From Lingula anatina (Eukaryota; Brachiopoda; Lingulata; Lingulida; Lingulidae), in NCBI RefSeq assembly GCF_001039355.2, contig NW_019775513.1, positions 152,042-216,041 on the forward strand: 64,000 nt of DNA, read 5' to 3'. Numbering within the stretch: the first letter of the stretch is position 1; the number at the start of each line of letters is the position of its first letter. Below the pieces are notes generated by a model. It worked only from the letters and a program-made list of their open reading frames with translations, made no database searches and had not been told where the DNA came from. Positions 27,801-40,500 of the stretch are shown in pieces. Made by a program: the position numbers and the translations under genes.

Positions 27801-30800
27801 TTTCCTGTTATTTTGAAATATCTTCAAATGCCAAATTTGCCACCGTCTCCAGTAACAGACACATTCCTTGGCCTGTAGCTATTTATGCACCTGAATGCAA
27901 GTAAGAAAAGAAAACAAAATAAAAAATGTAACATATTAAGCTGTTCGCCTCATGATAGTTAACACATCTGTTTATATAAGAAACTGAAACCAATCAAATA
28001 CATTTCCTCAATAAATAAACACCTGATAAAAATACACACACACGCACGCACGCACACATAAACATTAGTATTCATTCCAAATTGCCATTGCATTGCAAAA
28101 CATCTTTGGATGATTTGAATTGTTGTGTAAAATATTTCAGACCCTAAAACAAAACAAGAGTTAAGTAAATTAAGCTATGTAAATGTCTTTCTGTTTTTTC
28201 TGAGCCCAAGATTAGCAGAACAGCTTAGTGAGCCCAGTAGTTATAGACTGCTGCATCGAGGGAGTAAGAGAACAACTTGACATTTAAGCAGCAGGACACA
28301 AGTTGGTGAAACATCAATTCAATTATGCCTCAAGTCTAACCTTAGACATGTCCTGCATCTAAATCAGGAAAAAAAAAAAACGACTTTCTCGTATATGAAG
28401 ATAATTCCTCTTAATCTGGAATTTCAAATGAAAAAAAAATCCTTAAAAATAGGCATATACATGTCAGTTCTCTTCATCAAGAAGCAAAGACCAGCCAGAC
28501 AGCCAAACAGACAGGTAGACATACAGTAGAAACATTTAAGGTTGTGTACATTTCTGCAGGCACCTGAATGTATTAGGTGTCCAACTGACCAAACCCATTG
28601 CAGCTTGGTGTACATAGTATTAAAGATGCGCTAGTTGTGATTAGCTGTCAATTCTACCATAATAACAAAAAATCAAGTTTATCTGTCTATTTCACACGCA
28701 AACCAAAAATGATAAGAAGAAAGGAAACCGTTACAGAATGTGTCTTAATAAAAAATGACATTTCTGACCATTAAAGAAAAGGTGGGATGATGTAGAGCTA
28801 TGGGATCATTTGTATATAATACCAGGCACAGTCACTGGCAAACTTTCAAAAATGTAAACAAAAGCAAAAGCATTATGAAAAGGTTTTTCATGGCCTTTAA
28901 ATAAGAGGATCTATTCTTGATTTAGAAACTAAAAAACAAGAGTCAGACACTACATTTTGACCACATATGGTGGCAAAAGAAAACAAATCTGAAATATTCA
29001 TCTCTTTTTGACCCAAATGACACATTAAATAACAACATGCCCTACATGGAGGCATAGAAACAAAATATACCAGCAAATTTGCTTATTTTTTGCTTCTCAT
29101 TCTACATGCCTAAAAACAAAATAAACATTAAAATAACACTCCCTCACCTGCTATGGGTGGCCCTATTAGGTTAGCCATTCCCTGTCCAAGCATGATCAGG
29201 CCATAAGCATTGGTCAGTTTGTCCAGAGTGAGGAGCTCCACAATGACCACTGATTCCAGACAGTAGTTCGCTGACAAAAGGAACCCAAACAGCCCTATCA
29301 TCACACACATGCCCTCATATGTATTCACTGTGGGAATCAGCATCACGGCAACTCCACAGCCAATCACAGACAAGCCGTATAGGAGAAGAATGTTGATGCA
29401 TTGGTGGTCACCAAGGTAACCATAAACAAGCTGTCCAACCATGCTGACAATGCCGACCACTGAGATGATGAAGGATGCCTAGAATAATCAATAATATAGT
29501 TCTTTATTAACATTTCACTTATTTTTTAAGTAGAAACATTCAAATTAATACTTATATCTTTAAAGCCAATAACTAACTTACTGGGTTAACTGGGTACATA
29601 GTTCTATTCATATGGAAGTGTATTTTTTCTCCTCATCTATGACAATAATAACAACCTTGAATGGCCTAAAAGATAATTGAAGAAAAAAGGCATTTATATC
29701 AAAATTATCTGGAAGTTAACCACCTACCTTGTTGTTGTCGTATCCCAAATGCAAAGCCCTTTCCACAGAATACATGTATGGAATGTCATAGCCAAGGTAC
29801 AGGAACACATTTGAGAAGAAAAACAACAAAAAATATGGATTCTTCACCAAACTCACATCTGTCATTTCACGAACAATGTTCCTGACCCCCTTTGACAGCC
29901 TGACCAGTTGTAAGAGTCCACAAGTGTCCCATATATCTGTATCTGAAGAGGAACTTGATGACGATGCTGGATGCTTTAGAAAGATATCGGGACAGCTGGT
30001 GGCCTTGAATTTGACTTTGTGTACCTGAGGCATATTACCTGGAGTACGTATAAGTGACCCCCGATAAAATGTATCCTTTTTGAAAACCTGAGCACTCTCA
30101 GTTACAGGAATACAACTTGGGGCAAGTTTGGGGTTCTTCTTGCCATGATGCTTTTTCCATACACGGTTCTCGGCTGTGTTTTTCTTTTTGTGCTTTTTAT
30201 AATGACCATGATTTAGGGCATTAACATTATTTTTAGGTAAGCCAGGTCTATCTGCTATCTCAGTCATTTCATCAGTATTTTCAACCATATCTTCTAAGTC
30301 AAAATCTACCGCTTCATCTGGCAGTGCACTCAGACTTTTACATTCACGCGGAAGATGTACATCTTTCAACCATGGCAACACCTTGGCATCAACAGCATGG
30401 TTTCTGGGATGCTGCAATGGAATAGAAGGTCCATCTTGGTCTGGGGCCTGAGTCACTGTTATTTGCACTGTGGTATTATGATGAATCTGCTTTCCATCAT
30501 GGATTGTCGTTGACAAACAATCCAATGAGCCTGTCTTGGACATATTCCCTGGTGTTTTGTTTCCATGTTGCACGTTGTGTACAGAAGCTGAAAACTTCTC
30601 TAAAGTGTGAAGGTACCTGTACCTCTTTTTTTCTCTCTTGCTGAGTAATGGCCTAAAGAGGGCACCACATATGCACATATTCAACATAATTCCACCAATC
30701 AACAGAGATGTTCCCTGCCAACCATATTCGTTGATCAGATATTCCGTGAGAGGAGCAAAAATGAAAGTTCCAATACCACTACCACTAACGGCCAACCCTG

Positions 30801-31335
30801 TTGCAAATGCTCGCCTGTCTTCAAAATAATTTGCAATTACAACAATTGCAGGTACATATACCATGGATAATCCAATGCCAGATATTACACCATATGTGAA
30901 GAATAACACATCCATAGATTCCACAAAGTAGCTCAATATCATGCCGGTTGCCCCCATAATAGCTCCAACTATAGTTGTAATTCTACATCCAAAACGGCTT
31001 GTCATGGCTCCCCCTAGTGGTCCACAGAGAAGTGGAATGCCAACATAGAGGGAGCCTATAAGTGATGTCTTGGTGTTGCTCTCTTGGAAGTAGTCCATGA
31101 ACTCTGCATACAGCACACCAAATGTGAAGGCACTTCCATCAGCTATCAAGTGGATGATGAAAGAAGCAAAGGTTATCACCCATCCCCACCCTCCATCTGG
31201 GGGATCCGGTGTGGGGTAAGTCCAAGAGGAGGAGGAAGAAGAAGAAGATGAAGACGATGACGATGAAGAGTGAGTACTATGCACACTTCTATTGCTATCT
31301 CGACAACCTCCCTTCTGATTGTGAGCCAAGCTCAT
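24842..31335 (-). CDS. Monocarboxylate transporter family protein (SLC16), 717 residues, three coding exons
   Basis: Exons on the minus strand are 31335-29728, 29478-29148 and 25056-24842, joined by GT-AG introns of 249 and 4091 bases in compatible phases. The family signature PPDGGWGWV is at residues 45-53, at the start of the first membrane helix. It is followed by six helices including the GPLGGAMTSRFGCR loop and YFEDRRAFATGLAVSGSGIG. A second six-helix half starts near residue 500 and ends with ILAGVLPLLILCAKW. A Ser-only run covers residues 23-37. The loop between helices 6 and 7 is about 250 residues, far longer than in the MCT1-4 type and more like the MCT12/14-type members. SLC16 proteins move monocarboxylates, creatine, thyroid hormones or amino acids across the plasma membrane; substrate cannot be told from sequence. 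The acidic C-terminus ends TARETVL, a possible PDZ-binding end. Confidence 0.93.
25057..29147 (-). other. Intron 2 (4.1 kb) of the transporter gene
   Basis: Bounded by CAG|GTGAGG and TTTTCAG|GTT on the minus strand. Mostly AT-rich unique sequence with a (CA)n/(CG)n run near 28032-28058. A phrase near 25578 (GGGTGTCCCCGAAAAAATGG) looks like the end of a DNA transposon, but no partner end was found. Confidence 0.6.
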
Positions 31336-31642
31336 GTTGTCTATGATATTAAACAGTTACTGGCAAATAGCTCTGCTGTGTATATGCTAAAAAGGCAGCT
31401 GTATAAGTGTAACTTAGTCATTGAACTCCGTAGTCTCAGGATGTTTCTGCAGCTCAGAGTGTGCCAAATCATGCTACGACTTCGATGCATGAAGGAGAAC
31501 CTACAACATAATGAAGAGGGATATTTAATCAAAGTTCATTATCAACACAGCATGGTTTACATTATTGTTACTTTTAGTTTATAAATTATAAAAGCAAAGG
31601 GTATTTGCTGACAAAGTCAACAGCTGGTTTGTGCTACACTGG

Positions 31643-31815
31643 CTGGGGTAGCGCTAGCAATTTTTTTCGCTTAGCCAAATCACCACATTTTTGTCAATTT
31701 GTTACCAAAATGGTTATAATTTGGCTAAAACATGTTAAATCAAGTCGTTTTCCTTTAGCCAATTTAAGTCAGTTTTAGCATTTGGCTAAATTGGCGAGTG
31801 TTAGCGCTACCCCAG
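31643..31815. mobile_element. MITE-like element, 173 bp, with target duplication
   Basis: Both ends carry the inverted repeat CTGGGGTAGCGCTA. Further in, the repeat continues imperfectly to TTAGCCAAAT and ATTTGGCTAA. The element is flanked on both sides by ACTGG (31638-31642 and 31816-31820), a five-base direct repeat expected of a target-site duplication. There is no coding capacity. It lies just upstream of the transporter start codon exon, in its 5' UTR intron or promoter. Confidence 0.8.
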
Positions 31816-31820
31816 ACTGG

Positions 31821-33660
31821 TAACATCTCATCTATTATATTTTCAAAGTCATAATATGGACAACTGAGTTATCAGTTTTCTAGACATTATCAACAAAAAC
31901 ACCATCACCATAAAAAAAAAATGAAACTTTGTTGTTGAATCCCATATAGTGCAAGCTATATGCTACCCCTAATACGTGGCACAATATTATCAAGTAGCCT
32001 GTTTTTTGTGCAGAGAAAATCCAATCCAATCTTGATTGGCATTTTGCTTATAAGTCTGCTTGTATGTCTGCAAGATAGTGATATGGCTTTATTTTGGCCA
32101 TATCTCCCTATAAAGCTCACAATTGAAACATTCCTCAAAAGTAACTTGTCCAGATGCTATCCTTTGCCAAGTGACTCAAGAGTGTCTGATAATCTGAAAC
32201 CCATTGACTTGTGACTCCTGAGACTTTGTCTTGCTAAATTTTAATTCACTCTTAAAATGGTGACTAGTTTCCTAGCTAATACACGTAGTTCTAAACTCAC
32301 ACAAACCCTGACTGAGAGTGACAGAGACCAAAAGAAAAGACTTGGGAGACTTCTAAGATCACTTTGGCAACACTTGGCTACCCAGGTCTATTCCCTGTAA
32401 CCTTTGGTGAGACTAGGCCCAAACCCCTTCTCTTATAAGCAATCGGAAGGCCCATGTAAACAGAGTTTTAGCAATCACCAACAGGTGGGAGGGTTAGGGG
32501 GGGCTTGCTTTGGTATATTGTTAACTTGTGAAAAGCAGTCTGAACCCAGCTGTGCTGTTCTTCTATTATCATAATTAATTAGAAAACACTCAACACAGTT
32601 ACTGGTATCAATATTAAGCTGTATACTTGAATAAATAATGCAAATGCAAATACTCAATATATATGTATATGCCTACGTATTTACAGCACCTGTATTCAAC
32701 AGTAAACAGCAATGTGACTGTCACACTGGCATCTATATTAGTAAAACAGCTTGTTGTTCAGATTTCATCCAACTGTACTACAAAAAAAAAAAAAAATACA
32801 ATCATTCTTCACAATGAGACACTATTTAAACCCACTGCCCTGAATGCTAAAGAGAAACAAACAATACCATTGCTTTCTGTGTGTACGCCATGTGACTCGA
32901 ATATGGAAGTAAGGCTAAAATGACATGAGTGAACTACATTTTCATGGTTAAGCACTGATGTGAATGTCCTGAAAATGATTATTATATTGCATACACACAA
33001 GTAAGAATACTACATGTGCTCTTACTCATACCATAATGTAATTGCCAGGGAGCAAGGGCAAAAAGTTGGCCATTTGAGGTGATAACTGCGATCAATGGAA
33101 GCAATTATTCTAATATCAAGATAATTAACAGACCATTAAATTGAAGTATTTTCCATTTACTTTTCAAAATCAGTGGTGTTTCCAGAGGAATAAAGCCACA
33201 GCTCTCTATATAATACAAAGGTGCACCAAATATTCAATACAGGTGAGCTTGAGTAGCCTTTTTTAAAGTCTCTGTCTTCAAATTAGTCACATTGTTACAG
33301 CCAATTACCAACTATTTCATCATATCAAAGATAAATAAAAATTCAGAAATATAATTGAATTTATTTAACCAAGAAAGTAAAGATCTACCTGGTTTTGACT
33401 AATCCCTGTGATAATACTATACAATATCGAAATTAATGATTGCCAGTTAATTTTTGTACTAAATCAATATGTGGGTCTATACTTATTGCATATTTCCTCT
33501 AAATAAAAAGGTGCAAAAATAGCTAATCAAGACCCACAGACTGTTAACAAGAACAATTTACCATTTCTCCAACTGAAAGCCAATGCTCTCAGGCATAATT
33601 ACAATTCTCACATTATCTAACACAAAGTGTGGCATTTTAGGGAGGGGGGCATTGTCCTAG
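31821..33660. other. Non-coding region upstream of the transporter coding exon
   Basis: AT-rich unique DNA. Short open frames on both strands show no recognisable product. It is probably a 5' UTR intron of the transporter gene if the first exon lies near 37392. Confidence 0.4.
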
Positions 33661-36600
33661 AAATCTCTTTAACATACAATCTAGCTATCATTCTTGTTTT
33701 AAAACTAGTGCTCATTCACACAACATGGCTTATCCTTTCTTTTATAGCATAGCAAAATAAGCAAGTAATTAATTAAATAAATATATAAATAAATAGATAT
33801 CTAAAAAGTCTCTGCAATAACCTCATGATAGCCTGCATCTATTCACAGTGGCAAACTGAAACCAAGTATCTGAGGAGAGTTTTTTATTACTGGAAATAGT
33901 TTAGGCAAGTATTTCTCTCTCTCAGGTACCTCAGTCTAAAGTCTAAAGTTTCCAAAAAGAAGATATAACATCATCAGTCATAAAAGAATCGTGTAATAGA
34001 TTAAAAAAACTTTTTTTTTATGTAAAATATGACTGGATGACTAGTCATGTCTATCACAGTATTATGATCAGTGTTCTCATCTTTCAGGAAGTGACATAAT
34101 GCAATGACAGCTTGAAAGATGAAGTACTGACTCAGAAGCAATTTTCATATGGTTTAAGCCCTTGCTTAAAATATTTCACTTACCCAGTTACAGAATTTCA
34201 CTTACCCAGGTATCAAGATGCATAAAATGGACTATTCATGGCTTCTTTCTCTCACTCAATGGATTTTAAACCGATTATAATACCCTAATATATTGATATA
34301 CATATTCATCTATACTTGCACATGCTGTCTGACATTGTTGTTTGAGTTAAAACTGTGTATACAGCTGAGCTCACAAGGATCAAGCTTGCACATTAATAAT
34401 CAGAAAGTACTATGAATCATCTGTAAATGCCATTCAAAGTGGGATGTAAGCAATTGCAGCATTGCCTGCATATATATTGTTCTCCAAATGCCTTTAAATT
34501 TTATTTGTAAACTGACAATAAAATATCAATAATTTCTTTTTAAAAAAACAAATAATATTTATCATGTGATAAATTTATCCCATGAATGTGGTATGTCAAC
34601 TTGCTTCAACACTCTCCATGCTCTCTTAAGATGCACTTTGATTTGGACTATTCCTTTACTGATTATTTCATTTAAGTTTAGTGTTTTCCTGTACATTTTC
34701 ACCATATATTAAAAAAAAAAACAAAAAAAAACAGTAAATGAAACAAATAGTGAACAGCTGATTAATAACCAATCAATATTCTTCCATGCACTGTGCATTG
34801 TTTGAGAGAGTACTAGTAGGTAATACCTCAGCAGGCCATTTGTGAATTATATTACAACATAACAATTTGCATGAAAAAAAAAATGAGTTTACTCATTCAA
34901 TTGGGTGACAAAACCCCATCTGTGTAAGATACATTTAATGACATGAAGACGTTTATTTTGTGCACTTCATTAGAGAATGCCTAAAAGAGTTTCATGATAT
35001 TTATGGCAACATAGTTGAATTCTTTCTACATATCAAGCAAAACTGTTGAATATGCTGACATGCAATAATATTTCTAATAAATTCTACATATATTGCATAC
35101 AAACTCATTTTGGACAGAGGACAGAAACAAAATTCTCCTTAAGTGAAGAGATCTGGTTATCAACCAGATTTTTTATGAATGAATACATACATTTCAATAT
35201 TATCTGTGACAGGTTTTACAGCATCCTTTTATTTGTGCACTTTGACATATGTTAATATGCTCCTAACTTATACCATGACCTAACCTAAATGCGTAAACAT
35301 TTCACAAGGGGTGCACAGAAGACTTCAAAAGATAAGAGCCACTTGAACTGTGTGCAACTTGCATGTGAACTGTACAAGTAAACGATCAAATACAAACAAT
35401 AAAAAAGTGTACAGATAAAGTCTCAAAACTTTTTTTGGCATTCATCTGATAGAAAAGCAAAGTAGAAACTGTCCTTTGATCTTTCTTAATCTGACTGCAG
35501 TATAAAACTGTGCATACTCCATAACTACTAGTAGTTTAGTTGAAGAAACTTTTTTCTCCAGTACTGACACATTGGTGCCTGTGATCCATAATAACCTCTC
35601 TCCACAAAACATAATAAGCTTATTTAGATAAAAAACACTTTTTTCACAATGACTACTGTTCTTGTCCTACCCTTACAAGTAGCTTTCTATTTAATGCCAT
35701 GTAAGCAGACAGGTCACCAGCAACAGGCCATTTCCAAACTGATATACAGAGCCATCAATTTTTCCTCCTTCTAACTGTGTTGCCTTTATGCTCTGCATCT
35801 CATATCAATCTGCTTGTACACAATTACTGATTCTGATCAGAAATTCTGCACTGCCTGATGAACCTCAATATGAATTTTTATGACACAGTGATTTATTCAG
35901 GGAGCAGTCTCTGTGTGGGAAGAGTCATCTAAAACAAAGTGCAGATTGAGGTGTGAAAGACAAAAGAAAAGTATTCTGTTTTAATTTCACTATTGGGCAA
36001 GCTTTATTGAAGTCTTTCACTCAATTGTATTTTACCACAGCAGGATTAGGATCAAAAATAATGGCAGACTAGTAGGCGTGGTGCATTAACACATAAAAGC
36101 TGACAGAATTTATCCACAGATATTTTTTTCTCGCTGTTTTCTCTCCAATTTTAATTTACTGTGCAGCAGTCATTTTTTATTTTCTTTCTAATAACAGCAT
36201 TCCTCATGCATAGTTTCACCCTGCAAAAATTTTTATTCCAGTATGACATCACACAGCGTCGAAATCATCTCAGATGTTGCTCATTATGATATCTTTGAGG
36301 CTTGACTTTTTAATAATGAAGAATACACCAAAAGTATTGAAACAATTTAAAGTGTTGTATAATCTGTATTTATAATTAAACTAATCAATTAATTTATTTA
36401 TTTAATCAGATGGTTCTCAGTATGAAATGTAGATGCCTAGCAATGCAAAGAGAAAAGCCAACTGAATAATAGATAACGGTCAAAATACAATATTTAAATG
36501 TTTTTTTTTTTAGGTTGGTTTGTGTCCTGCCATAAGCTTAGGGTACTGTACCCCCAGCACACAAAATGACAAATGCAAAAACATGTTTGCACATGACAAA

Positions 36601-37391
36601 AAGACAATGACAACTTGCTGATTTGTAAGCTAATGGTGTACCTCTAATTCATAACCACAATTCATTATACAGATACTAGTTCCACTTAGGTCAGACCTAT
36701 ACCATAATAATCCAGAACTGATGATGTTCAAATAAATGAATATGTGGTATCATTGGTTGTTTACATTCTACAAGCTGGATGAAAAAACAGGAACTTCCAG
36801 GGTCGGCCCATTAGCCGGGGTTGTCCCATAATGGGGGCGGGTCTGATGGCATAAAGACCAATAATATCAATTAAGGGATTGACACTTGAATATATATGCA
36901 CACTGTGAGTCTACTAGTACTTTTATCATGCCACATGCAAGTACACTTTTGTCGCTGTCAAAATTGCCACAAATTTATATTTCACTAAAACATAATTTCT
37001 GTCAATCCAGAGCCATAATTTTACGGTGACAGCTGTGAAGTCATGCAGTCGTAGGAATTAAGACTGCCTGACGTGTTCCATATACTCAGCTCTAGCACTA
37101 GCAGCACCTTACAAAACTACATGCTTTACCCGCCACTGATAATACTGAATGGGTCTTACTTTGTACCTGTATTCATCATGCCACATAAGAAGGATAAGTC
37201 AACAGTGACAGTGGGTGCCAAAGAAGAGATGCGGGCTTCATCACGAAATCATGTAATTTGTAAACAATTTCGAGTCGTTTGTTTTGTTAGTCGGGCAATG
37301 CAAATTGTCAAAAATAGTCATTAATTTGTATTTTTTAAATAAACTTCTCTATGAATGTCTTAAAGGTAGGACAATCTCCCTTTAAACTTAC

Positions 37392-37480
37392 CACATAATT
37401 TCACCTTAGAACCGCAATATTCAGAGATCAATGCATCTTCTGCTTCTGTGCTTCCTGCTGCAGATACAGCTGCAATAAAA
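37392..37480 (-). other. Candidate non-coding first exon of the transporter gene
   Basis: On the minus strand a strong donor (TGTG|GTAAGTTT) ends at 37392, about 150 bases from the endonuclease V start codon on the opposite strand. No start codon leading into a long frame is visible, so it would be 5' UTR. The linked acceptor could be TATCATAG just upstream of the transporter ATG at 31335. The same donor is present in the second copy near 42160. Inference only. Confidence 0.35.
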
Positions 37481-37542
37481 AAGGTGCCTCGTTTTGAAAT
37501 TAGGTTAGCTTTATGACGTAGCAGGAAGGGATTTCCTCAAAC
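37480..37542. promoter_or_regulatory. Possible bidirectional promoter of endonuclease V and the transporter
   Basis: The short interval between the endonuclease V ATG (37543, plus) and the candidate divergent exon (minus) contains a TGACGTAG element resembling a CRE half-site. No TATA box is evident. The interval is preserved in the second copy at about 42250-42312. Confidence 0.35.
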
Positions 37543-40500
37543 ATGGAAACGGCGCCGGCAGAACCGACAGATATTTCAGAAGAATTAAGAAGTGAATGGG
37601 AGGGGTAAGAATTACACCGGGAATTTGGGATTGTACCATATACAATATAAGAACTTTATGGAATCATTGGGCAGTATAAATAGATTCATTTTAAAAGAAA
37701 ACATTAAAATCTTTAAAGAAAAAAAAAAAAAAAAAAAAAACACAGATTCTTACAGTCGGTTACGGGATTATCTAACCCAGAACGAGGCTCGATTTTAGGA
37801 CTAGGGTAAAACATTGGCTTGCGCCCATTACTCTCAATGTTAAATTGGCGAAATTTGATCGTTCATATCAAACAGACCAGAGGACAATTTCTTGTGACAA
37901 CCACTTGGTCATATTCACTTGGGTTTTTAGCGTCAGTCAATGGGCCTCAGGAGGATTTTCTAGACCTTTAGGTGATTTTATCAGCGATAATACCAACACT
38001 CCTCCGACGGGCTGCAATTTCAGTTTGCATCAGATACATGTTGTAATAGGCATATTTTATCGGCTGTATCGAGTATATAAGTGAACAAATACGTGTGGCA
38101 ACTGTTTGTATATATACACTTATGTATTTAGCTCAGGGAAATGGCCACCAAAGGGATTTTCTAGCGTCAGTGGCGACTTTATCAACGATGGTGTTTTTAG
38201 AGCAATTTTTCCTACTGGTACTGCCTACTATGAATAATAGGCCTACATACCAGTTCATTAATATACAGTCGGAATTATTGTATAATAAAATCATAATCTA
38301 AACAAAGAAAACCATTATATTCATACTGCTTTTAGAGGTCTCAATTTGAAAGATTTGATAAGCTAGAAAAGGGGGTTGAGTAGCATTGCTCACCTGTCGN
38401 CTTTAACATACAATCTAGCTATCATTCTTGTATTAAAACTACTGCTCATTCACATCACATGACTTATCCTTTCTTTTATAGCATAGCAAAATAAGCAAGT
38501 AATTAATTAAATAAATATATAAATAAAAAGATATCTAAAAAGTCTCTGCAATAACCTCATGATAGCCTGCATCTATTCACAGTGGCAAACTGAAACCAAG
38601 TATCTGAGGAGAGTTTTTTTATTACTGGAAATAGTTTAGGCAAGTATTTCTCTCTCTCAGGTACCTCAGTCTAAAGTCTAGAGTTTCCGAAAAGAAGATA
38701 TAACATCATCAGTCATAAAAGAATCTTGTAATAGATTAAAAAAACTTTTTTTTTATGTAAAATATGACTGGATGACTAGTCATGTCTATCACAGTATTAT
38801 GATCAGTGTTCTCATCTTTCAGGAAGTGACATAATTCGATGACAGCTTGAAAGATGAAGTATTGACTCAGAAGCAATTTTCATATGGTTTAAGCCCTTGC
38901 TTAAAATATTTCACTTACCCAGTTACAGAATTTCACTTACCCAGGTATCAAGATGCATAAAATGGACTATTCATGGCTTCTTTCTCTCACTCAATGGGTT
39001 TTAAACCGATTATAATACCCTAATATAATGATATACATATTCATCTATACTTGCACATGCTGTCTGACATTGTTGTTTGAGTTAAAACTGTGTATACAGC
39101 TGAGCTCACAAGGATCAAGCTTGCACATTAATAATCAGAAAGTACTATGAATCATCTGTAAATGCCATTCAAAGTGGGATGTAAGCAATTGCAGCATTGT
39201 CTGCATATATATATTGTTTTCCAAATGCCCTTAAAACTTATTTGTAAACTGACAATGAAATATCAATAATTTAAAAAAAAACAACAACAAATAATAATTA
39301 TCATGTGATAAATCTATCCCATGAATGTGGCATGTCAACTTGCTTCAACACTCTCCATGCTCTCTATAGATGCACTTTGATTTGGACTATTCCGTTACTG
39401 ATTATTTCATTTAAGTTTAGTGTTTTCCAGTACATTTTCACCGTATATTAAAAAAAAAAAAAAAAAACAGTAAATGAAACAAATTGTGAACAGCTGATAA
39501 ATAACCAATCAATATTCTTTCATGCATTGTGCATTGTTTGAGAGAGTACTAGTAGGCAAGCCAAATTGTGTACCTCAGCAGGCCATTTGTCAATTATATT
39601 ACAACATAACAATTTGCAGGAAAAAAAATGAGTTTACTCATTCAATTGGGTGACAAAATCCCATCTGTGTAAGATATATTTAATGACATGAAGACCTTTA
39701 TTTTGCATACTTCATCAGAGAATCCCTAAAAGAGGTTCACGATATTTATGGTAACATAGTTGAATTCTTTCTACATATCAAGCAAAAATGTTGAATATGC
39801 TGACATGCAATAATATTTCTAATAAATTCTACATATATTGATTGCATACAAACTCATTTGGAAAGAGGACTGGACAGAAACAAAATTCTCCTCAAGTGAC
39901 GAGATCTGGTTATCAGCAGATTTTTTATGAATGAATACATACATTTCAATAATTATCTGTGACAGGTTTTACAGCATCCTTTTATTTGTGCACCTTGACA
40001 TATGTTAATATGCTCCTAACTTATACCATGACCTAACCTAAATGTGTAAACATTTCACAAGGGGTGCACAGAAGACTTCAAAAGATAAGAGCCACTTGAA
40101 CTGTGTGCAACTTGCATGTGAACTGTACAAGGAAACGATCAAATACAAACAATAAAAAAGTGTACAGATAAAGTCTCAAAACTTTTTTTGGCATTCATCT
40201 GATAGAAAAGCAAAGTAGAAACTGTCCTTTGATCTTTCTTTATCTGACTGCAGTATAAAACTGTGCATACTCCATAACTACTAGTAGTTTAGTTGAAGAT
40301 ACTTTTTTCCTCCAGTGCCGACACATTGGTGCCTGTGATCCATAATAACCTCTCTCCACAAAACATAATAAGCTTATTTAGATAAAAAACACTTTTTTCA
40401 CAGTGACTACTGTTCTTGTCCTACCCTTACAAGTAGCTTTCTATTTGATGCCATGTAAGCAGACAGGTCACCAGCAACAGGCCATTTCCATGCTGATATA

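Larger units (their letters stand above)
33667..37747. repeat. Segment A: first copy of a 4.1 kb duplicated block (exon 1 of endonuclease V included)
   Basis: Nearly identical to 38401-42503, base after base, with scattered substitutions and small indels of a few per cent. The second copy starts exactly after a single N at 38400. See segment A' and the assembly finding. Confidence 0.9.

Noticed and set aside
37073-37324. 83-codon frame present in both haplotype copies (37073 and 41843)
   Set aside because: Its conservation only reflects the allelic duplication; it shows no family resemblance and lies between two promoters.
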